DNA of 64,000 nt from contig CAWHEG010000031.1 of NCBI GenBank assembly GCA_963828405.1, positions 248,001 to 312,000 on the forward strand, given 5' to 3'. The notes below the pieces were generated by a model. It was not told the origin of the DNA. It was given only the letters and a program-made list of their open reading frames with translations, and did no database searches. The position numbers and the translations under genes are program-made. The stretch comes from JANMJD01 sp963828405. GTDB lineage: Bacteria > Actinomycetota > Acidimicrobiia > Acidimicrobiales > Ilumatobacteraceae. Shown piece by piece: positions 1 to 8,955 of this stretch. Numbering within the stretch: the first letter of the stretch is position 1; each line of letters opens with the position of its first letter.

Positions 1-906
1 CATCCCGGCATGGTGCACCCCGATGCCGTTGCGCAGGAACCGCGCCAGCGTCTGGCCGAACCCGGCGGCGAAGCGGACGTCGGCCAGCGCCGCGGCGATC
101 GCCTCGCGCTGGGGCCGGGTGGTGAGCGCCAGGCTCGACAGCGCCTGGGCCCGCTCGGCCGCGGCCGCCTGGGTCGCGTGGACGACGTACACCGGGCTGA
201 GCCCATCGGCGATCGCCTCGGCGACGCTGTCGGCCACCGGTGTCGCCCGGAACGCCGGGTACAGCGGCGTGGGTCGGGTGACGGCGGTGATCCGCTGGAC
301 CGGGCGGGAGGTGCGCACCGCGAGGTCGTCGGAGATCTCGCTCATGTCCCCGAGCGTCGCCGACATCAGCAGGAACTGGCAGCGGTGGGCGGTGAGCAAC
401 GGGATCTGCCAGGCCCAGCCCCGGTCGGATTCGCCGTAGTAGTGGAACTCGTCGAGGCAGGCGAAACCCGTCCCCGTCGACCGGGGCCCGGCCATCGTCG
501 CCGCGCCCTGGGCAAGGGCCAGGTTGGCGAAGATCTCCGCCGTGCAGACCAGCACCTCGGCGTCGTGGTTGATCGAGGCATCGCCCGTCGCCAGGCCGAC
601 GCGGTCGGCGCCGAGGAGCTCGGTGAGCTCGAAGAACTTCTCCGCCACCAGCGCCTTGATCGGAGCGGTCCACACGGCGCGGTCGCCGCGGTTGAGGGCC
701 AGGGCGATGCCGGCCAGGGCGGCAAGGCTCTTTCCCGAGCCAGTCGGGGTGGCCAGCACCACATGATCCCCTCCGGCCAGGGCGAGCAGTGCGTCCTCCT
801 GGTGGCTGTACAGCGGGCGGCCCGTCGAATCCGCCCAGGTGGAGAAGGCCTCGACCACCTCGATCGGGTCCGAGCCGATGGGGGGCAGGAACCCGGCGAG
901 CGTCAC
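1..906 (-). CDS. DEAD/DEAH-box helicase, DUF3516 type (C-terminal part cut by window edge)
   Basis: The first 302 codons of a superfamily 2 RNA/DNA helicase; the rest lies beyond base 1. Near the N-terminus the protein shows a TRPLYSHQEDALLAL Q-motif-like region, then the Walker A motif ATPTGSGKS, the TAPIKALV motif Ia, TGDASIN, a DEFHYY Walker B (DEAH variant) and SATLGD (motif III), ending at GIGVHHAGM. This order, the 'FSTWAD' lead-in and the HHAGM motif match actinobacterial helicases annotated with a C-terminal DUF3516 domain. The GTG at 906 is chosen because family N-termini begin close to here; an in-frame GTG at 939 would add 11 residues. No Shine-Dalgarno stands out at either. It is transcribed away from the SPFH gene, so it is probably a single gene. 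The helicase assignment is firm; the DUF3516 subfamily is from memory of the family pattern. Confidence 0.88.
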   Translation of the reverse strand, partial: MTLAGFLPPIGSDPIEVVEAFSTWADSTGRPLYSHQEDALLALAGGDHVVLATPTGSGKSLAALAGIALALNRGDRAVWTAPIKALVAEKFFELTELLGADRVGLATGDASINHDAEVLVCTAEIFANLALAQGAATMAGPRSTGTGFACLDEFHYYGESDRGWAWQIPLLTAHRCQFLLMSATLGDMSEISDDLAVRTSRPVQRITAVTRPTPLYPAFRATPVADSVAEAIADGLSPVYVVHATQAAAAERAQALSSLALTTRPQREAIAAALADVRFAAGFGQTLARFLRNGIGVHHAGM

Positions 907-1064
907 GGCTTCAGTCTGGAGGATCGAATCGGCGATCACGCAGCTCGTGCGGGCCGGCGACCGGCTGCGGTCGGCGACCGGTTTCCTGCCCGTTCCCCGG
1001 GCGGCCTCCATAGTCTGAAGCCCTGCGGCCGCCACCGGCCGCGTCGAGCGAGGAGCAGGTCACC

Positions 1065-2174
1065 GTGGTACGTCTCGTCGGTGGGATCGTGTTGTTCCTC
1101 GTCGGCATGGTCGGCTTCGTCGTCGCCGGGGTCAACCTGCGCCACGAACGCACCACCAAGCTTCCCGAGGCCGGCCGGCGCCACACCCGGCTCGCCGAGC
1201 TGTGGCGGCTGTTCCAGGTCGTGGGAATCGTGTCGTGCCTGCTCGCCGTGTTCGTCGGCGCGTCGGCCTTCGTGCGCATCGTGCCGGCCAACACCGTCGG
1301 CATCCCGACGACCTTCGGCAAGGTGGGCGCGCCGCTGTCCAACGGCTTCCATCTCGTGGTCCCGTGGACCGAGATCACCCAGTTCTCGACACGGATCCAG
1401 GAACTGTCGATGCTCAGGGCCGCCGACGAGGGTGACATGGCGAAGGACGACTCGATCGCCGTGATCGCCAGTGGTGGCGGGTCGATGAAGGTCGACGTGA
1501 CCGTGCGTTTCTCGGTCGCCGCTGACCGCGCCGCAGAACTGTTCCGCCTGGCCGGTTCGATCGATCTGATCAAGGACCGCTTCGTCCGACCCGACACCCG
1601 CGAGGTCGTGCGCGACATCTTCGGCGAGTACACCGCCGAGCAGGGCTACTCCACCGAACGGGCCAAGATCGCCACCGAGGTCACCGCGCAGCTGGCCGAG
1701 CGTCTGCTCAAGCGGGGGATCATCGTCGACAGCGTCAACATCCGCGACGTGCTCCCCGAGCAGCAGGTGCTCGACGCGATCAACGCCGTGCTGCAGACCC
1801 GCAACCAGGCCGCCCAGGCGCTCGAGGACCAGAAGAAGCAGGTCACCGAGGCCCAGACCCGCAAGCAGGTGGCCACGCTCGACAAGGAGGCGGCGATCAC
1901 CAAGGCCGAGGCCGAGGCCCAGGCCGTGTCGATCGCCGCCCTGGCCCAGGCCGAGGCCAACCAGAAGATCGCCGCCTCCCTCAGCCCCGACCTGGTCCGT
2001 CTCGAGATCGCCAAGGCGTGCGCCGAGGCGATCGCCAGGACCGGGGCGCAGGTGGTCAACGTCTGCGGCGTCGAGGGCTCGGGGGGCACGGGCGGGGTCG
2101 CTCCCACGTCGGTGATCGTCGACTCGCGCGGCGACACCACACCGGCCGCTCCCCCGACGACGACGGGCGGCTGA
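1065..2174 (+). CDS. SPFH/Band 7 (prohibitin-like) membrane protein
   Basis: A 369-residue membrane-anchored SPFH-family protein. Two hydrophobic helices lie at about residues 5-25 and 45-68. They are followed by an SPFH domain starting at VPANTVGIPTTFGKV and running to about residue 240, then a charged Ala/Glu/Gln-rich coiled coil with the repeated 'AEAEAQA' character typical of prohibitins and HflK/C. The C-terminus is a Pro/Thr/Gly tail. Such proteins form ring-like membrane scaffolds, often with FtsH proteases or in lipid microdomains; no partner gene adjoins this one. The GTG start is supported by an AGGAG at 1051-1055. The gene is flanked by genes on the opposite strand, so it is probably monocistronic. 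Family confident; specific role unknown. Confidence 0.9.
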   Translation: MVRLVGGIVLFLVGMVGFVVAGVNLRHERTTKLPEAGRRHTRLAELWRLFQVVGIVSCLLAVFVGASAFVRIVPANTVGIPTTFGKVGAPLSNGFHLVVPWTEITQFSTRIQELSMLRAADEGDMAKDDSIAVIASGGGSMKVDVTVRFSVAADRAAELFRLAGSIDLIKDRFVRPDTREVVRDIFGEYTAEQGYSTERAKIATEVTAQLAERLLKRGIIVDSVNIRDVLPEQQVLDAINAVLQTRNQAAQALEDQKKQVTEAQTRKQVATLDKEAAITKAEAEAQAVSIAALAQAEANQKIAASLSPDLVRLEIAKACAEAIARTGAQVVNVCGVEGSGGTGGVAPTSVIVDSRGDTTPAAPPTTTGG

Positions 2175-2198
2175 CCGCCGGGATCGCCCGATCGGGCC

Positions 2199-2990
2199 TC
2201 AGCGACCGAGGATCGCGCCGCCGTCGACGTTGATGATCTGGCCGTTCACCCACGCCCCGTCGTCGGAGAGCAGGTAGGCAACGGCGCCGGCGATGTCGTC
2301 GGGCGTGCCCAGGCGGTTGGACCGGGCGAGGATCCGGTTCCTCGCCGTCGGGTCGGCTTCCATCTCGGCCACCCGGTCGGGGGCGAACACGAGCCCGGGG
2401 GCGATGGCGTTCGCCCGTACCCCTTGGCGGCCGTAGCGCGACGCCACGTGGCGGACGATCGCCATCATCCCCGTCTTGGCCGTCGCATAGGCGACGCGCA
2501 CGGGCTCACCGGCGAACACCGCGCCCGAGGCCGTGCCGACGATGCCGCCCCCACCGCGCTCGACCAGGCGGGGGATGGCATGGCGGGCGACGAGGAAGAA
2601 GCCGGTCAACCCGACGTCGAGCGAGCGCTGCCACACCGCCAGCGGCAGGGTGCAGATGTCGTGCTCGCCGTCGACGCCGATCGTCGCCGCCGACATGTCC
2701 ATCGCGTTGGAGTGCACACCGTCGATGCCGCCGTACTCGCCCACGGCGAACTCGAACAGCGACACGATCGACGCCTCGTCGGCCACGTCGCAGGCCACCG
2801 CCGACGCCGTACCGCCGTCGGCGACGATCATCTCGACGGTGTTCCGGGCGGCGTCGGGATCGACGTCGGCAACGACGACCCGGGCGCCCTCGGCAGCGAG
2901 GCGCCGGGCGGTCGATCCACCGATGCTCGGGCGGTCCGCCCGGCTTCCCCCGGCGACCACGACGACGACCTTGGCTTGGAGACCTCGCAT
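2199..2990 (-). CDS. SDR-family NAD(P)-dependent oxidoreductase
   Basis: A 263-residue short-chain dehydrogenase/reductase. The Rossmann start is VVVVAGGSR, the acidic residues of VADVD suggest NAD(H) preference, and the catalytic residues are the Ser of GTASGAV and the YATAK Tyr/Lys pair. The C-terminal NVDGGAILGR is the usual SDR ending. The glycine motif is odd: where relatives read TGxxxGIG, this protein reads GGSRADRPSIGG, with about four extra residues between the glycines. The start follows a TAAGGT box by 6 nt, consistent with a leaderless transcript. Neighbours (amidohydrolase upstream on the same strand, 53 bp away) give no clear pathway. Substrate unknown. Confidence 0.9.
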   Translation of the reverse strand: MRGLQAKVVVVVAGGSRADRPSIGGSTARRLAAEGARVVVADVDPDAARNTVEMIVADGGTASAVACDVADEASIVSLFEFAVGEYGGIDGVHSNAMDMSAATIGVDGEHDICTLPLAVWQRSLDVGLTGFFLVARHAIPRLVERGGGGIVGTASGAVFAGEPVRVAYATAKTGMMAIVRHVASRYGRQGVRANAIAPGLVFAPDRVAEMEADPTARNRILARSNRLGTPDDIAGAVAYLLSDDGAWVNGQIINVDGGAILGR

Positions 2991-2996
2991 CGGCCG

Positions 2997-3002
2997 ACCT
3001 TA
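2997..3002 (-). promoter_or_regulatory. -10-like box TAAGGT for the SDR gene
   Basis: On the minus strand TAAGGT ends 6 nt before the ATG at 2990. The spacing fits transcription starting at the initiation codon (leaderless mRNA), as at several other genes here. There is no Shine-Dalgarno in the gap. Confidence 0.45.
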
Positions 3003-3043
3003 GGCCCACCCACCTCGGTACGTCACGGCCGCGGGCCCGCCGT

Positions 3044-4219
3044 TCAGGAAACCGCCGTCCCGGCGACGACCAGCCCCCGTTTGACGACCAGCGAGCGGGC
3101 CGGCCGGGCCACCGCGGCGTGAGCCGGGCTCGCCGCGTCGACCAGCACGAGATCTCCCCGGCCACCGGGGGCGAGCAGGTGATCGGTGACACCGAGCGCG
3201 GCGGCGCCGCGGGTCGTCGCCACGTCGACGCAGACGGCGATGTCCTCGTCGCGCCGGTAGCCGGCCCGCCAGGCCATCTGCCCGGCCCTGGAGAGCATGT
3301 CGGCGTCACCCCACGGCGACCACAGGTCACGGATGCCGTCCTGACCCAGGCACAGTCCGATGCCCAGCTCGATGATCCGGACGAGCGGAAGCGGGGCCAC
3401 CGTGTTCGGCGCGACCGTGGCCAAGGCGATGTCCAGTTCGGCGAGCTGTTCGAGCAGCGGATCGACCGCCGGGTCGCCGTCGCACAGGCAGAAGGCGTGC
3501 GACACCATCACCCGGCCCTGTAGGCCGAGGGTCCTCGTCCGTTCGATGATCAACCCCAGCTCCCACCGGCCGAGGGTTCCGTCGTCGTGGAGGTGCACAT
3601 CGATGCGACACCCGCGCCGGTCGGCGATGCCGAAGATCGTGTCGAGGCTCCTGACGGGGTCGCCGTCGAATCCCGCCGGGTCGATCCCCCCGACAACCGA
3701 GGCGCCGGCGGCGACCGCCGCGTCGAGCAACCCGGCCGTGCCCGGGGCGACCAGCATCCCGCACTGGGGGAAGGCGACGACCTCCACGTCGAGCCGGTCG
3801 GCGAATCGCGCCGCCGCCTCGAGCACGCCCTCCACCGCGGTGATCCCACAGTCGGGGTCGACGTCGACGTGGGTGCGGATCAACGACGTACCGTTGGCCA
3901 CGTAGGCGGCGAACAGCGCGGCGGCCCGTTCGGCCACCGGGGGGAGGCCGCGACGTGCCGTCCGACCGTTGACGATCAGCGAGGCGAGCCCCGGGCCGGC
4001 CGAGTGCGGTCGCCACTCGAGTCCCCACAGCGTCTTGTCGACGTGCGCGTGACCGTCGACGAACCCCGGGAGGGCCAGGCAACCGTTGCCGTCGACGACG
4101 ACTGCGTCCCACTGCTCCGGGGCCGGGCCGATCGATGCGATGCGGCCATGGCGGATCACGATGTCGGACCCGCCGGTCGCTCCGGGAAGCCTGACGTTGC
4201 GGATCCACAGGTCTGCCAT
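3044..4219 (-). CDS. Amidohydrolase family protein (cytosine deaminase-like)
   Basis: A 391-residue metal-dependent hydrolase of the amidohydrolase superfamily. Metal-binding signatures in order are HAHVDKT (residues 57-63), THVDVDP, the two histidines of DVHLHDDG, VSHAFCL, and the QDGIRDLWSPWG aspartate. The layout matches cytosine/isoguanine deaminases and related cyclic-amide hydrolases (codA-like) more than dihydroorotases or ureases; the substrate cannot be read from sequence. An open frame extends to 4330, but that would overlap the divergent ABC gene. The inner ATG at 4219 follows a TACATT box by 6 nt and begins the conserved MADLWIRNVR strand, so it is preferred. It lies divergent to the ABC exporter. 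Confidence 0.85.
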   Translation of the reverse strand: MADLWIRNVRLPGATGGSDIVIRHGRIASIGPAPEQWDAVVVDGNGCLALPGFVDGHAHVDKTLWGLEWRPHSAGPGLASLIVNGRTARRGLPPVAERAAALFAAYVANGTSLIRTHVDVDPDCGITAVEGVLEAAARFADRLDVEVVAFPQCGMLVAPGTAGLLDAAVAAGASVVGGIDPAGFDGDPVRSLDTIFGIADRRGCRIDVHLHDDGTLGRWELGLIIERTRTLGLQGRVMVSHAFCLCDGDPAVDPLLEQLAELDIALATVAPNTVAPLPLVRIIELGIGLCLGQDGIRDLWSPWGDADMLSRAGQMAWRAGYRRDEDIAVCVDVATTRGAAALGVTDHLLAPGGRGDLVLVDAASPAHAAVARPARSLVVKRGLVVAGTAVS

Positions 4220-4225
4220 CGGCCC

Positions 4226-4231
4226 AATGTA
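4226..4231 (-). promoter_or_regulatory. -10-like box TACATT for the amidohydrolase gene
   Basis: TACATT on the minus strand lies 6 nt before the ATG at 4219. It supports that start over the longer open frame and suggests a leaderless transcript. Confidence 0.45.
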
Positions 4232-4328
4232 CGAAACGCGCTGCGGCCGTGTTCCCCCGACGGGGCCGTAAGTCACCCGGTTCGCGGCAATGATCCCCTC
4301 GTGCCGGCGGCGCAAGGCGCCGATCGTC

Positions 4329-5234
4329 ATGGTGGTGAGTCCTCCCGCCGTGTGCTTTCGCGCCGTTTCGAAGCACTACGGCCGAGGGGGTGCCGGGGTC
4401 AGCGACCTGACCTTCGAGGTGCCCCGGGGCGAGGTCTTCGGGTTTCTCGGACCCAATGGCGCCGGCAAGACGACCACGATCCGCCTGATGCTCGACCTGC
4501 TCCGTCCCGACGCGGGCACGATCGAGGTGCTCGGCAACGACACCCGGCGCGACAGCGTCGCCCTGCGCCGCTCCACCGGCTACGTGCCCGGCGAGCTCGC
4601 CCTGTACGAACGCCTGACCGGCCGTCAGCTGTTCGTCCACTTCGCCCACCTGCGCGGTGGGCCTCCATGGGCGGCGATCGCCGCGCTGGCCGAACGGTAC
4701 GAACTTCCGGTCGATCAGCCGATCCATTCGTTGTCCAAGGGCAACAAGCAGAAGGTCGGTCTGATCCAGGCGCTGATGGGCGATCCGGAGCTGCTCGTCC
4801 TCGACGAGCCGACGAGCGGGCTCGACCCGTTGATGCAGATGCAGGTCCACGAGGATCTCCGTCGCCGGGCGGCGGCGGGCACGACGGCCTTCCTCTCGTC
4901 CCACGCGCTCGGCGAGGTCGCCACTGTCGCCGATCGGGTGGGGATGATCCGCAACGGGCGCCTGATCGCCCTCGACGATGTCGCCCACATCCGCCAACGG
5001 GCCGTCCACCGGCTCGAGGCGCGCTACGTCGCTGCCCCGCCCGGAGAGGCCTTCAGCGGACTCACCGGTGTCCGCCGGCTCGACATCGACGGCACCGACG
5101 TGCGGATGGAGTTCGCCGCCGGCTCGATGGACGCCGTGATCAAGGCGGTCAGCCGGTTCGAGCTCGTCGACCTGACGGTCCGAGAGCCAAGCCTGGAGGA
5201 CGTCTTCCTCGAGTACTACGCGGAGGCGACATGA
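4329..5234 (+). CDS. ABC transporter ATP-binding protein
   Basis: A 301-residue nucleotide-binding subunit of an ABC-2-type exporter. It has Walker A GPNGAGKT, signature LSKGNKQKVG, Walker B LLVLDEPTSG, and an H-loop within SSHALGE. The C-terminal extension (about residues 215-300, ending LEDVFLEYY) is that of the CcmA/DrrA-like exporter ATPases. The frame is open from 4290, but the family's N-terminus (VCFRAVSKHYG) begins just after the ATG at 4329. The stop overlaps the permease start (ATGA at 5231-5234), so the two are translationally coupled. Exported substrate unknown; relatives handle lipids, antibiotics or drugs. Confidence 0.9.
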   Translation: MVVSPPAVCFRAVSKHYGRGGAGVSDLTFEVPRGEVFGFLGPNGAGKTTTIRLMLDLLRPDAGTIEVLGNDTRRDSVALRRSTGYVPGELALYERLTGRQLFVHFAHLRGGPPWAAIAALAERYELPVDQPIHSLSKGNKQKVGLIQALMGDPELLVLDEPTSGLDPLMQMQVHEDLRRRAAAGTTAFLSSHALGEVATVADRVGMIRNGRLIALDDVAHIRQRAVHRLEARYVAAPPGEAFSGLTGVRRLDIDGTDVRMEFAAGSMDAVIKAVSRFELVDLTVREPSLEDVFLEYYAEAT

Positions 5235-6062
5235 GCCGGATCCCGGGGTTGCCGCCGGGCGCCGACCGGCCCCGTTCGGTCGTCGACCGCTCGCTGCACG
5301 ACCAACGCCGGGCGCTGATCGGCTGGATGATCGGTGTCGGGCTGCTCGCCGTCTGGCTGATGGCGATGTATCCGACGATCCGCGACAACGCCGACATGAA
5401 GAAGCTGCTCGAGTCGTACCCCGAACCGATGCGCAAGCTGTTCCATCTGGACGACTTCACCTCGGGCCCCGGCTACCTGCGCTCCGAGGTCTTCTCGTTC
5501 ACGGTTCCCGTGCTGTTCGCCGTGGTGGCCGTGCTGTGGGGGTCGGACGCCATCGCCGGCGAGGAGGAACGCCACACCCTCGACCTGGCGCTCGCCAACC
5601 CGATCTCGCGCCGGCGTTTCCTGATCGAGCGATGGGCCGCCGTCGTCATCGAGCTGGTCGCCATCGGTCTGTCGCTCACCGCCGTGCTCGCCGTGGCCGC
5701 GCCGGTGGTCGACCTCGAGGTGCCGTGGAACGGGTTGTCGGCAGCGCTCGCCGGTTGCGTCGCCCTGGCCATCGTCTTCGCCACCCTCGCCCTCTCGCTC
5801 GGCGCGGCCACCGGGCGCCGGGGAGCATCCCGCGGCGTCACGCTCGCCGCGGTGGTGGCCGCCTACCTGATCGAGCGCGCTTGCCGACCTGGTCTCGTGG
5901 CTCCGGCCGATGCGCAGGCTGTCCCCCTGGCACCACGCCCTCGGCGTCGATCCCCTCGCCCATGGGTGGTCGCCGGCGAACCTCTCGGTGCTCGTGGCGA
6001 TCAGTGCCGTGCTGCTCGGCGCGGCGATCGTGCTCTTCGACCGACGCGACCTGCGTCGCTGA
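5231..6062 (+). CDS. ABC-2 type transporter permease, frameshifted near 5880
   Basis: Membrane subunit partnering the preceding ATPase. From the ATG at 5231 the frame encodes about 216 residues with hydrophobic helices (first at IGWMIGVGLLAVWLMAMY) up to AAYLIERA. From about 5880 the continuation is in the next frame (LADLVSWLRPMRRLSPW, then a last helix VLVAISAVLLGAAIVLF and RRDLRR) to TGA at 6060-6062. The full product would be about 277 residues, normal for the family. The break sits in a GAGCGCGCTTGCC stretch, consistent with one base gained or a GC pair lost. Both halves keep good coding character, so a sequencing indel is as likely as a pseudogene. Confidence 0.8.
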
Positions 6063-6083
6063 CCCGCCATGGTGACCACCGCG

Positions 6084-6611
6084 TCACAGCAGGTAGGGCA
6101 CGTACCCCTGGACATCGACGATGAACTGGGTCGACCCACCGCCGGCGCAGTGCACCTCGAGCGCGCTTTCGCCGCCCACCTCGGAGAGCACGAGGTTGGC
6201 CAGCGTCTGACCCGGGCCCGTCCAGTTGATGTTCGAGGTGCTTGGCAGCGGCAGCTCGCCGGTGAGGTCGGAACCACGGATCACGAGGTAACCCGAACCC
6301 AACGTCTGGGTGATCGTGCAGTTGACGAACACCGAGTGGGCGAACCCCGAGGGGATGTCGGCGAAGGCCGCGCTGACCGTGACGGCCACCGACTGGCCCG
6401 AGACGAGCCGACCGCCGCCGATCGCCACGGGTTCGGTACGCGAATCGAACACCCGCAGCGGTGTTCGCAGCACGACGAGCGGCCCGTAGGTGCTCGCCGG
6501 CGCCGCCGCGGCGGCTCGACGAGTGAGGGCCGGGGAGGCGACCATCGCCCCCCCGGTCATCGATCCGAGGCCGGCGGTGAACAGGGCACGGCGGGACATC
6601 GTTGACGGCAT
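6084..6611 (-). CDS. Tat-exported single-domain protein related to the LLDSR repeat domain
   Basis: A 175-residue exported protein. The N-terminus has a twin-arginine signal (SRRALF) followed by a hydrophobic stretch and an Ala-rich cleavage region. The rest is one domain opening with LRVFDSR and closing with FIVDVQGYV. It shares landmarks with the three C-terminal domains of the metalloprotease at 8956-12411: DSR opening, Asn-Ile/Val strands, 'TLANLVL' versus 'TIANNVI', and 'IVDxxGY' closing. It starts 12 nt downstream of the deoA stop, so it probably belongs to the deoC-deoA transcript. Function unknown; a surface-binding or carbohydrate-binding role is inference only. Confidence 0.8.
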   Translation of the reverse strand: MPSTMSRRALFTAGLGSMTGGAMVASPALTRRAAAAAPASTYGPLVVLRTPLRVFDSRTEPVAIGGGRLVSGQSVAVTVSAAFADIPSGFAHSVFVNCTITQTLGSGYLVIRGSDLTGELPLPSTSNINWTGPGQTLANLVLSEVGGESALEVHCAGGGSTQFIVDVQGYVPYLL

Positions 6612-6622
6612 CAGTCGATCCT

Positions 6623-7933
6623 TCAGGTCGTCACCCGGCGAATGATCACCGGGCGGGTGGTGGGCGGTTGGTCGGTGATCGAGTAGGCCTCGCGCAGCTC
6701 GGCGCAGGCGCGTTCGGCGGCGGCACGGGTGCGGGCGTGGACCACGGCGAGCGCCTGTCCGGCGGCGACGGACCGGCCGACCGGGGCCATCGCCGTGATG
6801 CCGACGGCGTGATCGACGGTGTCCTGGGGGCGGCTGCGACCACCACCGAGGTGGACGACCGCCAACCCGACCGAGCGGGTGTCGATCGCGCCGACCACGC
6901 CCGCACGATCGCTGCCGACCTCGACGACGACGGGCGCCCGGTCGAGATGGGTCCACGGAGCGGCGACGAGATCGGGCGGGCCACCCATCGAGTGCACCAT
7001 CCGGCCGAAGCGTTCGGCGGCGGAGCCGTCGTCGAGACATGCCTGGAGCCGATCGTGGGCACCGGCTCGGGTGTCGGCGATCCTTCCGGCGAGCAGCATC
7101 TCCACGGCGAGGGCCATCACGACCTCGTGCATCCGCGGTTCGCGCGACGTCCCGGTCAGGTAGTCGATGGCGTAGGCGACCTCGAGGGCGTTGCCGGCAA
7201 CCGACCCCAGCGGCTGGTCCATGTCGGTGAGCACGGCCACGGTCGGCGTTCCGGCACGGTTGGCGACGTCGACGATGCTCGAAGCGAGCGCCAGCGCCGA
7301 CCCCTCGTCGGCCATGAAGGCGCCACGACCGACCTTGACGTCCATCACCAGGGCGTCGAGGCCCTCGGCGAGCTTCTTGGAGAGGATCGAGGCGGTGATC
7401 AGCGGGATGCTCTCGACCGTCGCCGTCACGTCGCGGATCGCGTAGAGCCGCTTGTCGGCCGGGGCGAGGTCGGCCGTCTGGCCGATGATCGAGCAACCGA
7501 CCTCGGCGACGACGCGGTGGAAGTCCTCGATCGTGGGGGTCGCCCGGTAGCCGGGGATGCTCTCCATCTTGTCGTACGTCCCCCCGGTGTGGCCGAGACC
7601 GCGACCCGAGATCATCGGGACAAAGCCTCCGCAGGCGGCGACCATCGGGGCGAGCATCAGGCTGGCGGTGTCGCCCACGCCGCCCGTCGAGTGCTTGTCG
7701 AGGACTGGGCCGTCGACGGCCCATGTGAGACTCGTGCCGCTCGCCGTCATCGCCCGGGTCAGCGCGGCGCTCTCGGTGACGTCGAGGCCGTTGAGAAAGG
7801 CAGCCATCGCCCAGGCGGCGATTTGAGCGTCGGCCACCTCGCCCGCCGTGATCCCGGCGACGAAGGCCTCGATCGCGGCGGCGTCGTGCGTCCCGCGATC
7901 ACGCTTCTGGCGGATGAACTCCTGGGTCAGCAC
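6623..7933 (-). CDS. deoA: Thymidine/pyrimidine-nucleoside phosphorylase
   Basis: A 436-residue nucleoside phosphorylase that splits thymidine or deoxyuridine with phosphate to free base and 2-deoxyribose-1-phosphate in the cytosol. The phosphate-binding KHSTGGVGD and the family signature SGRGLGHTGGTYDKME are intact, followed by the alpha/beta domain and the C-terminal PYNP-type domain (AVGITAMAPVGRSVAAGQ). Length is normal. The GTG at 7933 lies 10 nt after the deoC stop, so deoC-deoA form an operon: the aldolase consumes the deoxyribose phosphate released here, after a phosphopentomutase step not encoded in the window. Confidence 0.95.
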   Translation of the reverse strand: MLTQEFIRQKRDRGTHDAAAIEAFVAGITAGEVADAQIAAWAMAAFLNGLDVTESAALTRAMTASGTSLTWAVDGPVLDKHSTGGVGDTASLMLAPMVAACGGFVPMISGRGLGHTGGTYDKMESIPGYRATPTIEDFHRVVAEVGCSIIGQTADLAPADKRLYAIRDVTATVESIPLITASILSKKLAEGLDALVMDVKVGRGAFMADEGSALALASSIVDVANRAGTPTVAVLTDMDQPLGSVAGNALEVAYAIDYLTGTSREPRMHEVVMALAVEMLLAGRIADTRAGAHDRLQACLDDGSAAERFGRMVHSMGGPPDLVAAPWTHLDRAPVVVEVGSDRAGVVGAIDTRSVGLAVVHLGGGRSRPQDTVDHAVGITAMAPVGRSVAAGQALAVVHARTRAAAERACAELREAYSITDQPPTTRPVIIRRVTT

Positions 7934-7943
7934 GACGGCCCGC

Positions 7944-8711
7944 TCAATCGGTGGTCCCCGGGGTGGCTCGCGCGGCGTCGGCCTCGAGGACGGCCTCGAG
8001 GGCGTCGAGCAGCCCGCTCGCCCCGAATCGGAAGGTGGCCGGTTTCGCCCAGTCCGGGTCCATCATCTCGTCGGCGACGGCGAGGAACCGGGACGCCTGG
8101 GCCGGCGTGCCGATCCCACCCGAGGGCTTGATCCCGACGGCCCGGCCCGCGCTGCGGATGGCGTCGAGGATCATCACCGTGGCGCCGATCGTCGCCGAGA
8201 CCGGTGTCTTGCCGGTCGAGGTCTTGACGAAGTCGGCGCCGTGATCGATGGCCAGCCGGGCCGCGTCGCGAACGGCGTCGAGCGTCGGGTAGCCCCCCGA
8301 CTCGAGGATCACCTTCAGCCGGCTCGGCGCGTGGGCCGCGTCGCGGACCGCGTCGACCATCGCCGCAGCGGCGGCCACGTCGCCGGCGAGGAAGGCCCGG
8401 TAGGGCAGCACCAGGTCGATCTCGTCGGCGCCGGCGGCGAGGGCATCGACCGTCTCGGCGACGACCGGGGCGATGTCCTCGCCCCCGGCGGGGAAGTTGA
8501 CCACGGTGGCGACGAGTACGCCCGTCCCGGCCAGACGGGCGACGGCCTGGGCGACGAACGCCGGCCAGACGCACACCGCGGCGGTCGTCCCGAACGGACC
8601 GACGGCCCGACGGCAGAGCTCGTCGATGTCGGCGGGGGTGCACGCCGGGCGCAGGTTGGTCAGATCGAGGAGCGTCAGCGCTCGCCGGGCCTCGGCGGCT
8701 TCGGGGGACAT
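7944..8711 (-). CDS. deoC: Deoxyribose-phosphate aldolase
   Basis: A 255-residue class I aldolase that cleaves 2-deoxyribose-5-phosphate to acetaldehyde and glyceraldehyde-3-phosphate. It begins with the LDLTNL strand; Schiff-base and proton-relay lysines lie in FVKTSTGK and GIKPSGG, and the KVILESG strand is present. It is the first gene of a deoC-deoA operon for deoxynucleoside catabolism. The start faces the metalloprotease gene across a 244-bp divergent gap. A TGAACT box lies 6 nt upstream of the ATG. Confidence 0.95.
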   Translation of the reverse strand: MSPEAAEARRALTLLDLTNLRPACTPADIDELCRRAVGPFGTTAAVCVWPAFVAQAVARLAGTGVLVATVVNFPAGGEDIAPVVAETVDALAAGADEIDLVLPYRAFLAGDVAAAAAMVDAVRDAAHAPSRLKVILESGGYPTLDAVRDAARLAIDHGADFVKTSTGKTPVSATIGATVMILDAIRSAGRAVGIKPSGGIGTPAQASRFLAVADEMMDPDWAKPATFRFGASGLLDALEAVLEADAARATPGTTD

Positions 8712-8955
8712 GACGCCAGTTCACCACGGAATCGGGTGGCATGTCCCGGGCCGAAAGTCACACGCCGCTGCAGCGTGGCGTCGTCCACGCGGGGCGCCGT
8801 CCGCAAGCCCCGCAGGGGTGGTCCAGGGATACGACGGTTTCGCCGCGTCCCCACGGCCGGCTCGATCTGCGATGATGCTCACAGCGGCCACGGCCTCGCT
8901 CTGGGAGATTGCGGTCGGCGCTCCCCCACGGCCGGCGCTGAAGGACGGCACCTCA

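Noticed and set aside
10..1464. A long plus-strand open frame over the helicase and the start of the SPFH gene.
   Set aside because: Arg/Gly-rich shadow frame; the minus-strand helicase motifs and the GTG at 1065 explain the region.
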